NCBI RefSeq assembly: GCF_003853415.1
Contig: NZ_QTPP01000042.1
Location: forward strand, 1-64,000
Length of the DNA: 64,000 nucleotides
Reading direction: 5' to 3'
Origin: Burkholderia sp. Bp9142
Lineage (GTDB): Bacteria; Pseudomonadota; Gammaproteobacteria; Burkholderiales; Burkholderiaceae
Shown: positions 26,064-35,738 of the stretch, piece after piece
Numbering within the stretch: position 1 is the stretch's first letter
How the letters are laid out: each line of letters starts with the position of its first letter
Made by a program: the position numbers and the translations under genes
Notes under the pieces: generated by a model
The model's input: the letters and a program-made list of their open reading frames with translations, nothing else
What the model was told of the DNA's origin: nothing
Database searches by the model: none

Positions 26064-28340
26064 GTGAAACCGCTCGTATGGCTGCTGCTCCACCTGCCGT
26101 GGTGCATCGTGCACGCGCAAACGGACGCAGGGCCCGACTGGACCCTGCGCTCCGCTGCCACACTTGCCGATCATCCCGCTTCGACCGGGCAACGCCCCGC
26201 GACGATCGCGCTCGGCGACGCGGCAAGCACCACCGCCGACACCGACGTCGCCCTCAAGGGCCATGCCGAGTTGCGCCGCGATCATTCGGTCGTCAAGGGC
26301 AATGCGATTCACTACGCGTTCGACACCGACGTCGCCGACGCATACGGCGACGTCGTGCTCGCGGACAGCGGGCGCCTCTTCTTCGGACCGGAAGCCCATT
26401 TCCGCATCGACGCGAACCAGGGCTACATCGTCGCACCGACATATCGCTTCACGTTGAACGGCGGCCGCGGCAGCGCGGCGCGCATCGATGTCGTCGACGC
26501 CGAACGCACGTCCGTCGAGCATGGCACCTACACGACCTGTGCGTGCGGCGATCGGCCGGACTGGTACCTGAAGGCGTCGCGCTTCGACATCGACAGCGGC
26601 GACGATACCGGCGTCGCGCGCAACGGCGTGCTGTTCTTCCAGGGGGTGCCGGTCTTCGCGAGCCCATGGCTGTCGTTTCCCCTGTCGAGCGCGCGACGCA
26701 CCGGGCTCCTGCCGCCGACGGTCTCGTACGATTCGACCGACGGCGTCGAGGTCACCCAGCCGATCTACGTGAATCTGGCGCCGAACTACGACCTGACGCT
26801 GACGCCGCGCACCATGCAGCGACGCGGCACGATGCTCGGCGCCGACTATCGTTATCTATCGCCCACCTACAGCGGCGAACTGGCGATCGCATACCTGCCC
26901 GATGACCGGCTGACCCGCACGAATCGCTATTCGCTGCACTTCAGGCACGACTGGAACATCGGCAACGGATTCGGATTCCATCTGTACGGCGACCGCGTGT
27001 CGGATGCGTCGGCGGCGTCGACACTGGCATCGTCCGGCACGGCCGCGTCGTCGACGCTGTACCGCCAGGAAGCCGGTCTGACCTATTCGCACGCGCCGTG
27101 GTCCGTTCTGTTCAGGGTCCAGCACTGGCAATCGTTCGACAGCACGACGATCTATTCCAGCGAGCCGCAATTGAACGTACGCTACGCGCGGTACAACGCC
27201 GGCGGTTTCGACTTCGGCATGGAGGCCGATGCGACACGCTTCCGGTCGACCGTCTCCGGCACGACACAGGGCAATCGCTTCGTGTTCGATCCGTATGTCG
27301 CATACTCGGTCGAGCGCCCCGGCTGGTTCTTCACGCCGAAACTGAAATGGCATTTCGCGAGCTACGACCTCACGTCGATCGGCAGCGACGCGCCGAGCGG
27401 CCAGCCGAAGCGGTTCGACGTGAACGTGCCGACCTTGACCGTCGATACCGGGCTGCGCTTCGAGCGCGGCGTGAGCCTGTTCGGGCACACCTATCTGCAG
27501 ACGCTCGAACCGCGCCTCTTTTACGTCTATACGCCGTATCGCAACCAGTACCATGCACCGCTGTTCGATACGGCCGTGACGGACTTCGGGATCGGGGAGC
27601 TGTTCTCCGACAATACGTTCGTCGGGCACGACCGCATTGCCGATGCGAACCGGATCACCGCGGCGCTCACGTCGCGCCTGATCGAGCCGGCCACGGGCGA
27701 CGAGCGTGCCCGTTTCGTCCTCGCCCAGCAGTACGACTTCAAAGCGCCCAAGGTCACGCTGACGTCGAGCGATTCGACGTCGACGTTCTCGCGCACGGGG
27801 CTCGTGGCCGGCGCCTCATACAAGCTCGGCGCCGGCTTCAACGCCGAGCAGGCCGCGCAGTACGACGAGATCAACGATTATCTGCGGCGTGCATCGATCG
27901 GCTTCGGCTGGTCGCCCGGCGAGCAGCGGGTCCTGAACATGTCGTATCGCTACAACCGCGCGGTCGATTATTCGTATGCGAGCGAAGACGTCGAGCCGGT
28001 CAGCCAGGCGGTGCTGGCCGCGCAGTGGCCGCTGACGCAGCATCTGTCGGCGGTCGCCCGTCTCGACTACGATCTGCACGCGCGCCGCCTGCGAACCGGG
28101 CTGGTCGGCATCCAGTACGACGCGTCGTGCTGGAGCCTCGGCGTGGCCGGCGAAAAGTACCTGTACGCGACGAGTTCCACCAGTACCACGTCCGGCACGC
28201 GGATCATGGTGCAACTGCAATTGAAGGGGCTGGGGGCGACCGACAACGGATTGCAGAAGCAATTTTCAGCGGCGGTGCCGGGTTACACGGCGCCTCCCTT
28301 GCAACAGGAAGGCAGCGATCGGTTCACCGATCTGCCTTGA
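26064..28340 (+). CDS. lptD: LptD-family LPS-assembly outer-membrane protein (paralogue)
   Basis: A 758-residue protein if started at GTG 26064 (VKPLVWLLLHLPWCIVHAQ signal peptide); a TTG at 26031 is an alternative and neither has a good ribosome site. The N-terminal OstA/LptA-like jellyroll (LKGHAELRRDHSVVKGNAIHY, about residues 70-190) keeps YTTCACGDRPDWY. The barrel shows the LptD core GVPVFASPWLSFPL and SARRTGLLPPTVSYDSTDG. Family role: final insertion of LPS in the outer leaflet. Cysteines are reduced against the four-Cys E. coli LptD: no N-terminal mature Cys, a CAC pair in the jellyroll, and a single Cys in YDASCWSLG. The housekeeping lptD sits beside surA/lptE in other genomes, so this looks like a second copy. 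Confidence 0.88.
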   Translation: MKPLVWLLLHLPWCIVHAQTDAGPDWTLRSAATLADHPASTGQRPATIALGDAASTTADTDVALKGHAELRRDHSVVKGNAIHYAFDTDVADAYGDVVLADSGRLFFGPEAHFRIDANQGYIVAPTYRFTLNGGRGSAARIDVVDAERTSVEHGTYTTCACGDRPDWYLKASRFDIDSGDDTGVARNGVLFFQGVPVFASPWLSFPLSSARRTGLLPPTVSYDSTDGVEVTQPIYVNLAPNYDLTLTPRTMQRRGTMLGADYRYLSPTYSGELAIAYLPDDRLTRTNRYSLHFRHDWNIGNGFGFHLYGDRVSDASAASTLASSGTAASSTLYRQEAGLTYSHAPWSVLFRVQHWQSFDSTTIYSSEPQLNVRYARYNAGGFDFGMEADATRFRSTVSGTTQGNRFVFDPYVAYSVERPGWFFTPKLKWHFASYDLTSIGSDAPSGQPKRFDVNVPTLTVDTGLRFERGVSLFGHTYLQTLEPRLFYVYTPYRNQYHAPLFDTAVTDFGIGELFSDNTFVGHDRIADANRITAALTSRLIEPATGDERARFVLAQQYDFKAPKVTLTSSDSTSTFSRTGLVAGASYKLGAGFNAEQAAQYDEINDYLRRASIGFGWSPGEQRVLNMSYRYNRAVDYSYASEDVEPVSQAVLAAQWPLTQHLSAVARLDYDLHARRLRTGLVGIQYDASCWSLGVAGEKYLYATSSTSTTSGTRIMVQLQLKGLGATDNGLQKQFSAAVPGYTAPPLQQEGSDRFTDLP

Positions 28341-28502
28341 GGCACTTGAGCCCGGCAAGCCGGATTTGCCCGGCCGGCGCGCGTCGAGCCGGCCGAGTCC
28401 CGGCGCCGGCCCGATCCCCGTCGCCCTGTTGCGAGGCGGGCAACACCGCATGATGAACGCGCCGAGCCGCATGGTTCCCCTCCCGGTCACGCGAACCGGC
28501 GA

Positions 28503-29963
28503 TCAAACCGCCATGCACAGGTACTTGACGACGAGGTAATCGTCGATGCCGTAATGCGACCCTTCGCGGCCGAGCCCCGACTGCTTCACGCCGCCGAACG
28601 GCGCGACCTCGTTCGAAATGAGGCCCGTGTTGATGCCGACCATCCCGTATTCGAGCTGCTCGGCCACCCGCCAGACACGCCCGATGTCGCGGCTGTAGAA
28701 GTACGCGGCGAGCCCGAACTCGGTGTCGTTGGCGAGCTTCACCACCTCGTCGTCGCTCGAGAAGCGGAACAGCGGCGCGAGCGGCCCGAACGTTTCCTCT
28801 CTCGCCACGTCCATCTGCGCGGTGACATTCACGAGCACCGTAGGCTCGAAGAAACCGTGCCCGAGCGCATGCCGCTTGCCACCCGTGGCGAGCGTCGCGC
28901 CTTTGTCGAGGGCGTCCGCGATATGCGCTTCGACCTTGCCGACGGCCGCATCGTTGATCAGCGGCCCGAGCGTCACGCCGCCTTCGGTGCCGTGTCCCAC
29001 CTTCAGGCCCTGCACCGCGGCCACCAGCTTCGCGGCGAACGCGTCGTACACGCGGTCATGCACGTAGAAGCGATTGGTGCACACGCACGTCTGGCCGTTG
29101 TTGCGGTACTTCGAAGCGATCGCACCTTCGACGGCGGCATCGAGATCGGCATCGTCGAACACGATGAACGGCGCGTTCCCGCCGAGCTCGAGCGTCACCT
29201 TCTTCACGGTGGGCGCGCTTTGCGCCATCAGCAGCCGCCCCACGCCGGTCGATCCGGTAAACGACAGCTTGCGCACGATCGGGCTACCCGTCATCGCGCC
29301 GCCGATCGCCTTCGGGTCGCCGGTGACGATGTTGAGCACGCCGTTCGGCACCCCCGCGCGCTCGGCAAGCACCGCCAGCGCGAGCGCCGAGAACGGCGTC
29401 GCCTCGGCCGGCTTCACGACGATCGGGCAGCCGGCTGCGAGCGCCGGCCCGACCTTGCGCGTGATCATCGCGTTCGGGAAATTCCACGGCGTGATCGCCG
29501 CGCACACGCCCACGGGCTCCTTGACGACCACGAGCCGTTTGTCCGATGCGGGTGTCGCGAGCGTGTCGCCGGCCACGCGCTTGCCCTCTTCGGCGAACCA
29601 TTCGATGAACGAGGCCCCGTAGACGATTTCGCCCTTCGCCTCGGCAAGCGGCTTGCCCTGCTCGGCCGTGAGAATCAGCGCGAGATCGTCGGCGTGCTCG
29701 AGCATGAGTTCGTACCAGCGGCGCAGGATGCGCGCGCGCTCCTTCGCCGTCCTGGCACGCCACGCCGGCCATGCCGCATTCGCGGCGTCGATCGCGCGCG
29801 ACGTCTCCGCCGCGCCCATCAGCGGAGCGCTGCCCAGCGTTGCGCCCGTCGCCGGGTCGAACACCTCCAGTTGCTCGCCCGAGTCGGCCTCGCACCATTG
29901 CCCGTCGATATAAGCTTGATGACGCAAAAGCGCCGGATCCTTCAACAGCGTTTTCAATTCCAC
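28503..29963 (-). CDS. gabD: Succinate-semialdehyde dehydrogenase, NAD(P)-dependent (GabD family)
   Basis: A 486-residue cytoplasmic aldehyde dehydrogenase. It has the catalytic Glu in LELGGNAPF, the Cys nucleophile in [11 protein letters not shown], the cofactor motif FTGSTGVG and PWNFP. The second Cys next to the nucleophile (TCVC) is typical of GabD-type enzymes. The start is a GTG at 29963 behind GGAAGGA. It converts succinate semialdehyde to succinate, feeding the TCA cycle. It is last on the minus-strand importer locus, 188 bp after the GntR gene, with a possible hairpin between them. Confidence 0.92.
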   Translation of the reverse strand: MELKTLLKDPALLRHQAYIDGQWCEADSGEQLEVFDPATGATLGSAPLMGAAETSRAIDAANAAWPAWRARTAKERARILRRWYELMLEHADDLALILTAEQGKPLAEAKGEIVYGASFIEWFAEEGKRVAGDTLATPASDKRLVVVKEPVGVCAAITPWNFPNAMITRKVGPALAAGCPIVVKPAEATPFSALALAVLAERAGVPNGVLNIVTGDPKAIGGAMTGSPIVRKLSFTGSTGVGRLLMAQSAPTVKKVTLELGGNAPFIVFDDADLDAAVEGAIASKYRNNGQTCVCTNRFYVHDRVYDAFAAKLVAAVQGLKVGHGTEGGVTLGPLINDAAVGKVEAHIADALDKGATLATGGKRHALGHGFFEPTVLVNVTAQMDVAREETFGPLAPLFRFSSDDEVVKLANDTEFGLAAYFYSRDIGRVWRVAEQLEYGMVGINTGLISNEVAPFGGVKQSGLGREGSHYGIDDYLVVKYLCMAV

Positions 29964-30151
29964 GTTCGTTCCTTCCGGGATAAAAATGCATCAGGCGGCC
30001 CCGGGAAAATCCGGGCCGCTGATACCGAAAATTTCAAAAGACGGTGGGCAGCGACGCTGCGCGGGCAACACTTCCCGCTCTTCGCGATCCCGCTTCTCAT
30101 TTCGCAGTGCAAATTCGTGTCGACAGGCACGCCGCCGCGAAGTAGAACGCA

Positions 30152-30859
30152 CTACCCCGCCTGACGCCACGACGAACTTTCGTGACCATGGGCCAGCAGC
30201 TTGCGCGCGATCTCGGCTACCCGGTGCACGTGCGCGATGGCAGCCTCGCGCGCCGCCGCGCCATTTCCCGTCGCGATGCCCGCGAGAATCTCGCGCATTT
30301 CCTCGACCGCCTGGTGGCCGCGATCGTCGGAAGCGATCGTCAGCGCACGCAATCGATTGATCCGCGCGATCAGCGTCTGCACGATCTCCCACGCGACGTG
30401 CTTTTTCCCGGCAATGAACATGCGCTCATAGAATGCCGACGTGAGCGCCTTCACCGTCGCATGATCCTGTGCGTCGAACGCTTGCTGGATCCGGTCGATA
30501 CACGCGGCCAGATCGGCCACGAGCGGCTCGTCGGCATGCTGCGCACAGGCCATCGCCGCCTCGCCCTCCAGCAACGCGCGTATTTCGTAGATCTCGGCCG
30601 CCGTGTCGAAGTCGAGGATCGCGACGATCGGCCCCTGGTTCGGGATCGACGCGACCAGCCCTTCCGTTTCCAGATGCCGCAGGACCTCGCGCACGACGCT
30701 TCGGCTCACGCCCAGGATCTCGCATAACGCGCGCTCGACCAGCCGCTCGCCCGGCTGGAAATGCGCGTCGAGGATCGCGGCGCGCATTTTCTCGAGCGCG
30801 AGCTCGCGCAGCGTGGCGGTGGGCCGCTGGACTTTCAGGGACGGCAGGGCGGGACGCAT
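30152..30859 (-). CDS. GntR-family regulator, FadR/FCD subfamily
   Basis: A 235-residue repressor-type protein. An N-terminal winged helix (about 15-85; VERALCEILGVSRSVVREVLRHLETEGLV) is followed by an all-helical FCD ligand domain (EIYEIRALLEGEAAMACA onwards). The start at 30859 gives an 11-bp spacing to the ABC ATPase gene, so it is transcribed with the importer. The ligand is probably an organic acid, as in most FCD proteins, but is unknown. It is paralogous to the regulator encoded at 35897-36586. Confidence 0.9.
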   Translation of the reverse strand: MRPALPSLKVQRPTATLRELALEKMRAAILDAHFQPGERLVERALCEILGVSRSVVREVLRHLETEGLVASIPNQGPIVAILDFDTAAEIYEIRALLEGEAAMACAQHADEPLVADLAACIDRIQQAFDAQDHATVKALTSAFYERMFIAGKKHVAWEIVQTLIARINRLRALTIASDDRGHQAVEEMREILAGIATGNGAAAREAAIAHVHRVAEIARKLLAHGHESSSWRQAG

Positions 30860-30870
30860 GGCTGCCGCCG

Positions 30871-31977
30871 TCAGGCTTGCGCGAACAGGCGCACGTCGCG
30901 CGCGTCCCAGTCGACGAGCGCCTGCGCACCGATCACGATGCCGTTGTCGTGCCGGTGAGCGGCCGGCATGCGGATCGAGATTTCCTGCTGCCACGGCGTC
31001 GCCACCGCGTAGTGCATCGCATCGCCGAGATAGGTGACGTCGCGCACGGTCACCGGCAGGCCTGCCGTGCCGCTTGAATCATTCGAACCGCTGGCGCGTT
31101 GCAGCGAGCAGATGCGCATCTGTTCCGGGCGGATCATCAGCGCACCTTCGTCGCCCGCGGCGAGCGTCGGATGGAACATGTCGGACGCCATCTCGAGGCC
31201 GTTGGGGAACACGCCGCCGATGCGGCCGTCGCCGTGCTTCGTCACCTTGACCGGCAGGAAATTCGAATTGCCGATGAAGCTCGCGACGAAGCGTGACGCC
31301 GGGTTCGCATAGAGCTCCTCGCCGGTGCCGACCTGCTCGATGCGGCCCTGGTTGAACACGGCGATGCGATCGGACAGGCGCAGCGCCTCCTCCTGGTCGT
31401 GCGTGACATACAGGATCGTCACGCCCGTTTCCTGGTGAATGCGGCGCAGTTCCAGCTGGATTTCCTCGCGCAGCTTCTTGTCGAGCGCGGAGAGCGGCTC
31501 GTCCATCAGCAGCACGGGCGGATCGTACGCGAGCGCACGCGCGATGGCGACGCGCTGCTGTTGCCCGCCGGAGAGCTGCGCGGGCATCCGGTCGCGGCAC
31601 TCGGACAGATGCACGAGTTTCAGCATCTGCTCCACTTTCGCGCGGATTTCGGCTTCCGGCCGGCGGCGCACCCGCAGCGGAAACGCGACGTTCTCGCCCA
31701 CGGTGAGATGCGGGAACAGCGTATAGCGCTGAAACACCATCCCGATGTTGCGCTGGTTCGGCGCGACGGACAGCAGCGGCTTGCCGTCGAGCAGCACGCG
31801 GCCGTCGGTCGGCTCCTGAAAGCCCGCGACGATATAGAGCGTGGTGCTCTTGCCCGAACCCGACGGTCCGAGGAAGGTCATGAATTCGCCCTTGCGGACG
31901 TCGAGCGACACCTGGTCGATCGCGACGACATCGTCGTAGGTCTTGCGCAGGCGCTGGATTTGCAGGAATGCAGTCAT
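30871..31977 (-). CDS. ABC importer ATPase, polyamine (PotA) type
   Basis: A 368-residue ATPase with Walker A GPSGSGKST, signature LSGGQQQR, Walker B LLMDEPLSALD, switch His in VTHDQEE and a C-terminal TOBE domain (about 285-365). The RYTLFPHLTV Q-loop region (FQRYTLFPH) is the PotA/spermidine-type pattern. It powers the importer made with the two permeases and binding protein upstream in the operon (11-bp gap to the permease). Confidence 0.93.
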   Translation of the reverse strand: MTAFLQIQRLRKTYDDVVAIDQVSLDVRKGEFMTFLGPSGSGKSTTLYIVAGFQEPTDGRVLLDGKPLLSVAPNQRNIGMVFQRYTLFPHLTVGENVAFPLRVRRRPEAEIRAKVEQMLKLVHLSECRDRMPAQLSGGQQQRVAIARALAYDPPVLLMDEPLSALDKKLREEIQLELRRIHQETGVTILYVTHDQEEALRLSDRIAVFNQGRIEQVGTGEELYANPASRFVASFIGNSNFLPVKVTKHGDGRIGGVFPNGLEMASDMFHPTLAAGDEGALMIRPEQMRICSLQRASGSNDSSGTAGLPVTVRDVTYLGDAMHYAVATPWQQEISIRMPAAHRHDNGIVIGAQALVDWDARDVRLFAQA

Positions 31978-31988
31978 AGCGTGTTACC

Positions 31989-32789
31989 TCAGTTGGCACG
32001 TGCGCGGCGCACGATGGCGCTCGCCAGCATCAATACGGTCGTCAGCGCGACGAGCAGCGACGACGCGGCCGCGACGACGGGTGTCAGGTCCTGCCGCAAC
32101 GTCGCCCAGATCCGCACGGGCAGCGTTTGCAGCGTCGGGCTCGACATGAAGATCGACACCACGACTTCGTCCCACGATGCGAGGAACGCGAAGATCGCGG
32201 CGGCAAACAGGCCGAGCCGGATCGCGGGAAGCGTGACCCGCAGCTTCACCGTGAGCGGCGACGCCCCGCAGATCAGCGCGGCGTCTTCCAGCGCCGTGTC
32301 GAAGCTCACGAGCGAATTGCTGATCGAGATGATCGAGAACGGCAGCGCGATGATCAGGTGGCCGATCACGAAGCCGGTCATCGTGCCGTTCAGGCCGATG
32401 CGCAGGAAGAACGCATAGAGCGCGACGGCGAGCACGACGACGGGCAGCACCATCGGCGTGAGGAAGAAGCCCCGCACGGCCTCGCGGCCGCGAAACTTGC
32501 CGCGCACGAGCGCCAGCGACGCGAGAAACCCGATCGCGACGGAAAGCGCCGTGACGATCACCGCCAGCTTCGCGCTGGTCAGCAGCGAGTCGATCCAGCC
32601 CGCATCGGTGAACAGCTGCCGGTACCACTCCAGCGTCCAGCCCGGCGGCGGAAAGATGAGCCACTGCGAATCGCCGAACGACAGCGCGACGATGAAGAAG
32701 ATCGGCAACAAAAGGAACAGCGCAACGGCCGCGCCCACGGCCACGAGGATCCAGCGCAGCGCGCCCAGGCGATCGAAATCGAGCAACAT
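31989..32789 (-). CDS. ABC importer permease, PotC-like
   Basis: A 266-residue inner-membrane permease with about six helices and the EAA loop (EDAALICGASPLTVKLRVTLPAIRLG). The start MLLDFDRLGALR at 32789 follows GGGAGGA. It pairs with the PotB-like permease upstream; a repeat-like sequence of about 200 bp separates them. Confidence 0.92.
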   Translation of the reverse strand: MLLDFDRLGALRWILVAVGAAVALFLLLPIFFIVALSFGDSQWLIFPPPGWTLEWYRQLFTDAGWIDSLLTSAKLAVIVTALSVAIGFLASLALVRGKFRGREAVRGFFLTPMVLPVVVLAVALYAFFLRIGLNGTMTGFVIGHLIIALPFSIISISNSLVSFDTALEDAALICGASPLTVKLRVTLPAIRLGLFAAAIFAFLASWDEVVVSIFMSSPTLQTLPVRIWATLRQDLTPVVAAASSLLVALTTVLMLASAIVRRARAN

Positions 32790-32794
32790 GTCAG

Positions 32795-32990
32795 TCCTCC
32801 CGCCGGGCCGCCCAAAGGGGCGTAGCGGGGAATTCGCGGAGCATCGCTCCGCGCCCGCGCAGCCGGCCGGCTTTGCAAAGACGGCCGTGGACGGCTGACG
32901 CCCCCTCGGGGGGAGCTTTGCATGGGACCGGAGCAAGCGCTGAAGCGCAAACTCCGGTCGACAGCGAACGTAGTGAGCGTGGGGGTTGTT
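32795..32990. repeat. Extragenic repeat-like palindromic element inside the importer operon
   Basis: The gap between the two permease genes holds nested inverted repeats: GCGGAGC-ATC-GCTCCGC at 32836-32852, a CCCCCTCGGGGGG core near 32902, and GACCGGAG/CTCCGGTC arms near 32925-32955. The ending ...GAACGTAGTGAGCGTGGGGG resembles an interspersed sequence common in Burkholderiales intergenic spaces. That family match is from memory; only this one copy is in the window. Confidence 0.5.
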
Positions 32991-32995
32991 TCATC

Positions 32996-33880
32996 TCAGC
33001 GACCTCCCGTGGTGGCGCGCGCGCTGTTGGTGAAGCGCAGCTGCAACGCATAGAGTGCGAGCGTCACGGCGAGCAGCACGAATGCCGCGGCGCCGGCGAG
33101 GCCCCAGTTCAGCAGTGACTGCACGAGCTGCGCGATCAGTTCCGCGAGCATCATGTAGGACGGGCCGCCCAGCAGCGCGGGCGTGACGAAGTAGCCGAGC
33201 GCCATCACGAACACCATCAGCGCGCCGGAGGCGACGCCCGGCATCGCGAGCGGCACGAGGATGCGCCAGAACGCCTGCCAGCGGCTCGCGCCGCACACCG
33301 CGGCGGCGCGCAGCGTCGACGGGTCGATGCCGCGCAGCGTGGCATGCAGCGGCATCACGAGGAACGGCAGCATGATGTAGGTCATGCCGATCGTCACGCC
33401 GGTCAGGTTGTTCACGAGCGCGAGCGGCTCATGGATCACGCCGATCGCCATCAGCGCGCGGTTGATCGGCCCGGTCCCCTGCAGCAGCACCATCCACGCG
33501 AACGTCCGTGCGAGCAGGTTGGTCCACATCGACAGCAGCAGGATCGCGAACAGCACCGAACTGAGCTTGCGCGGCGCGATAGCGAGCAGCCATGCCATCG
33601 GGAAGCCCACGATGAGCGTGACGAGCGTCACGACCGTGGCCACGAGGAACGTATTGCCGAACACGCGCACATACGTCGTCGAGCCGAGCAGTTGCGCGTA
33701 GTTGTGCAGGCCGGGCGTCGGCTCGAGCACGCTGCGCAACAGCAGCGACAGCACCGGCAGCAGGAAGAAAATCACGAGCAGCAGCATCGCGGGCGTCACC
33801 AGCCTGATGCTGCGCCAGTCGCGCCGCTTGCGCGCGGCCGGCGCCGGCGGATGCGTGACGGTACTCAATACGTTTGGCAT
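32996..33880 (-). CDS. ABC importer permease, PotB-like
   Basis: A 294-residue inner-membrane permease with six predicted helices and EAA-type loop RAAAVCGASRWQAFWRILVPLAMPG. The start MPNVLSTVTH at 33880 is fixed by AAAGGAGA. It works with the PotC-like partner, the ATPase and the binding protein encoded 139 bp upstream. Confidence 0.92.
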   Translation of the reverse strand: MPNVLSTVTHPPAPAARKRRDWRSIRLVTPAMLLLVIFFLLPVLSLLLRSVLEPTPGLHNYAQLLGSTTYVRVFGNTFLVATVVTLVTLIVGFPMAWLLAIAPRKLSSVLFAILLLSMWTNLLARTFAWMVLLQGTGPINRALMAIGVIHEPLALVNNLTGVTIGMTYIMLPFLVMPLHATLRGIDPSTLRAAAVCGASRWQAFWRILVPLAMPGVASGALMVFVMALGYFVTPALLGGPSYMMLAELIAQLVQSLLNWGLAGAAAFVLLAVTLALYALQLRFTNSARATTGGR

Positions 33881-34019
33881 GGTGTCTCCTTTGTCGGCCA
33901 GCGTCGGCACTTCAGTGCCCGTTACCGCCGGCCCCATGCAGGTTCGTTGCTCGACCGGGCCGGTTCGATCCGGTTCGGCCTCCTGAACGGCGTTCAGGTC
34001 CGTACGTCGTTCCGCGGGC

Positions 34020-35060
34020 TTACTTCGACTGCCACGCGTACCAGCGCTTCGCGATCGCGTCGCGGTTCTCGGCCCAGTACTTCATGTCGAGATTGATCTG
34101 CGAGGTCTTGTACTGGTCGGGCAGCGTCTTGGCGATGGCCGGCGCCATCAGCGCGGCCGACTTCACGTTGATCGGCGCATAGCCCGTATCGGCCGCGAAT
34201 TTCGCCTGGGCCTGCGCGCTCGTCGCGGCGGCCAGGAACTTCATCGCCGCGTCGCGATGCTTCGCGCCCTTCGGGATCACGAGCATGTCGGCGGCGGTCA
34301 GGTTCTGGTTCCACGACATGCCGACCGGCACGCCGGTCTGCGCGAGCGCATGCAGGCGGCCGTTCCAGAACATGCCGACCGGCGCCTCGCCGGATGCAAG
34401 CAGCTGCTGCGACTGCGCGCCGCCGCTCCACCAGACGATGTCGCCCTTGATCGAGTCGAGCTTCCTGAACGCGCGGTCGAGATCGAGCGGATACAGCTTG
34501 TTGGGCGCGACGCCGTCGGCGAGCAGCGCGATTTCGAGCACGCCCGGCGCCGACCACTTGTAGAACGTGCGCTTGCCCGGGAAACGCTTGGTATCGAACA
34601 GGTCCGCCCAGTTTTGCGGCTGCGCGCCCGTGTACTTCGCCTTGTTGTAGCCGAGCACGAACGAGTAATAGAAGCTGCCGACCGCGGAAGGCGTCGCGAA
34701 GCGCGGGTCGAGCTCGGCCTTCTTCACCACCGAATAGTCGATCGGCTCGATCAGGCCGGCCTTCTCCGCCGCATACGCGAAGTCGCCCTCCACGTCGACC
34801 ACGTCCCAGCTCACGTTGCCGCTGTCGACCATCGCCTTGAGCTTGCCGTAGTCGGTCGGCCCGTCCATCAGCACGTTGATGCCGCTCGCCTGCGTGAACG
34901 GCTGCGCCCAGTCCTTTTGTTGCGACGACTGGGTCGTGCCGCCCCAGCTCGTGAACACGATCGGGTCCGCGGCCAGTGCGGGCGCGGCGCACAGTACGAC
35001 CAACGGTGCGATACAGGCAAGGCGGGATGCTGCGACACGCGGGATGCTTCTGCTGCTCAT
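34020..35060 (-). CDS. Periplasmic substrate-binding protein, spermidine/putrescine type
   Basis: A 346-residue binding protein. The signal peptide ends at ALAA-DPIVFTSWGG; the family pattern continues with SWDVVDVEGDFAYAAEKAGLIEPIDYS and VWWSGGAQSQQLLASGE. The start at 35060 follows GGAGAGAG. Substrate is unresolved: PotD-like sequences also bind other amines, amino acids or opine-like compounds. Its association with semialdehyde dehydrogenase and a flavin-dependent catabolic regulon suggests a nitrogen-containing solute. Confidence 0.92.
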   Translation of the reverse strand: MSSRSIPRVAASRLACIAPLVVLCAAPALAADPIVFTSWGGTTQSSQQKDWAQPFTQASGINVLMDGPTDYGKLKAMVDSGNVSWDVVDVEGDFAYAAEKAGLIEPIDYSVVKKAELDPRFATPSAVGSFYYSFVLGYNKAKYTGAQPQNWADLFDTKRFPGKRTFYKWSAPGVLEIALLADGVAPNKLYPLDLDRAFRKLDSIKGDIVWWSGGAQSQQLLASGEAPVGMFWNGRLHALAQTGVPVGMSWNQNLTAADMLVIPKGAKHRDAAMKFLAAATSAQAQAKFAADTGYAPINVKSAALMAPAIAKTLPDQYKTSQINLDMKYWAENRDAIAKRWYAWQSK

Positions 35061-35208
35061 GGTCTCTCTCCAGGGGGAAACGGTTGCGGCTCGCGGCCGC
35101 CGGGACGGCAGCCATTCGAATACGCGTACTCCGGCCGGCGGCATCAGTCGCGCCGGCTTCTCGATCTTGTGTTTCATCACTGCGGCGCGCCGCTGCCGGC
35201 CGATGCCG

Positions 35209-35700
35209 TCAGTGCGCGAGGGCCAGCGGCTGGACCGTGCCGGCTTCCGTGTCGCCGACATAGATGCCGTACGCGTCCTGCCGGCGTTCATGCACGTAGC
35301 GTTCGAGCATCGAGCGCACCGCGGTATCGGTGATCTCGTCCCACGGAACCTGCCAGAGCGGCACGATGCGAATGCTGCTGTCGAACCACGGCGAACCGGT
35401 GGGGATCACGCGGCCGCGGTAATAGATATGGACGCCCGGGCCGCGCCCGCCGGCCGATTCGAATACGGCAAACAGGCAGTCGAGATGCGCGTTGAGGCCG
35501 AGCTTCGCGAGCACGCCGCGCAGGCTCGCCGCGTCGCTCGCCGGTCCGAGCCGGATGCCGGTCGGCAAGCGCACGCCTTGCGGCGTATCGACGAGCACGA
35601 GCCCGTCGCGATGTTCGAGAATCGCGCCCACCTGCGCGCGGCGGAATCCGAGCATGTCGAATGCCTGTTGCGCGATTGATCCGGTCATCGACTCAGTCAT
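35209..35700 (-). CDS. Stand-alone Nudix-like protein without a Nudix box
   Basis: A 163-residue cytoplasmic protein, first gene of the importer operon (GGGAG before the ATG). Its C-terminus (SMLERY...DAYGIYVGDTEAGTVQPL) closely matches the C-terminus of the flavin reductase fusion encoded at 51148-52083 (SMLERY...KSYGLYFGDHSTGTVRPL). The rest aligns in outline (VGAILEHRDGLVLVDT against VSAIITRDDKVLMVKT). The canonical GX5EX7REUXEEXGU box is not present in either, so hydrolase activity is doubtful. A ligand-binding role is inferred. Confidence 0.72.
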   Translation of the reverse strand: MTESMTGSIAQQAFDMLGFRRAQVGAILEHRDGLVLVDTPQGVRLPTGIRLGPASDAASLRGVLAKLGLNAHLDCLFAVFESAGGRGPGVHIYYRGRVIPTGSPWFDSSIRIVPLWQVPWDEITDTAVRSMLERYVHERRQDAYGIYVGDTEAGTVQPLALAH

Positions 35701-35738
35701 GGCGTGCTCCCGTGGTCCCTGCGTTACTCGATGAGATT

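Noticed and set aside
29996-30018. Hairpin between the GntR gene and gabD as an intrinsic terminator
   Set aside because: The stem has a bulge and the nearest T run on the minus strand is several bases away; too weak to annotate.
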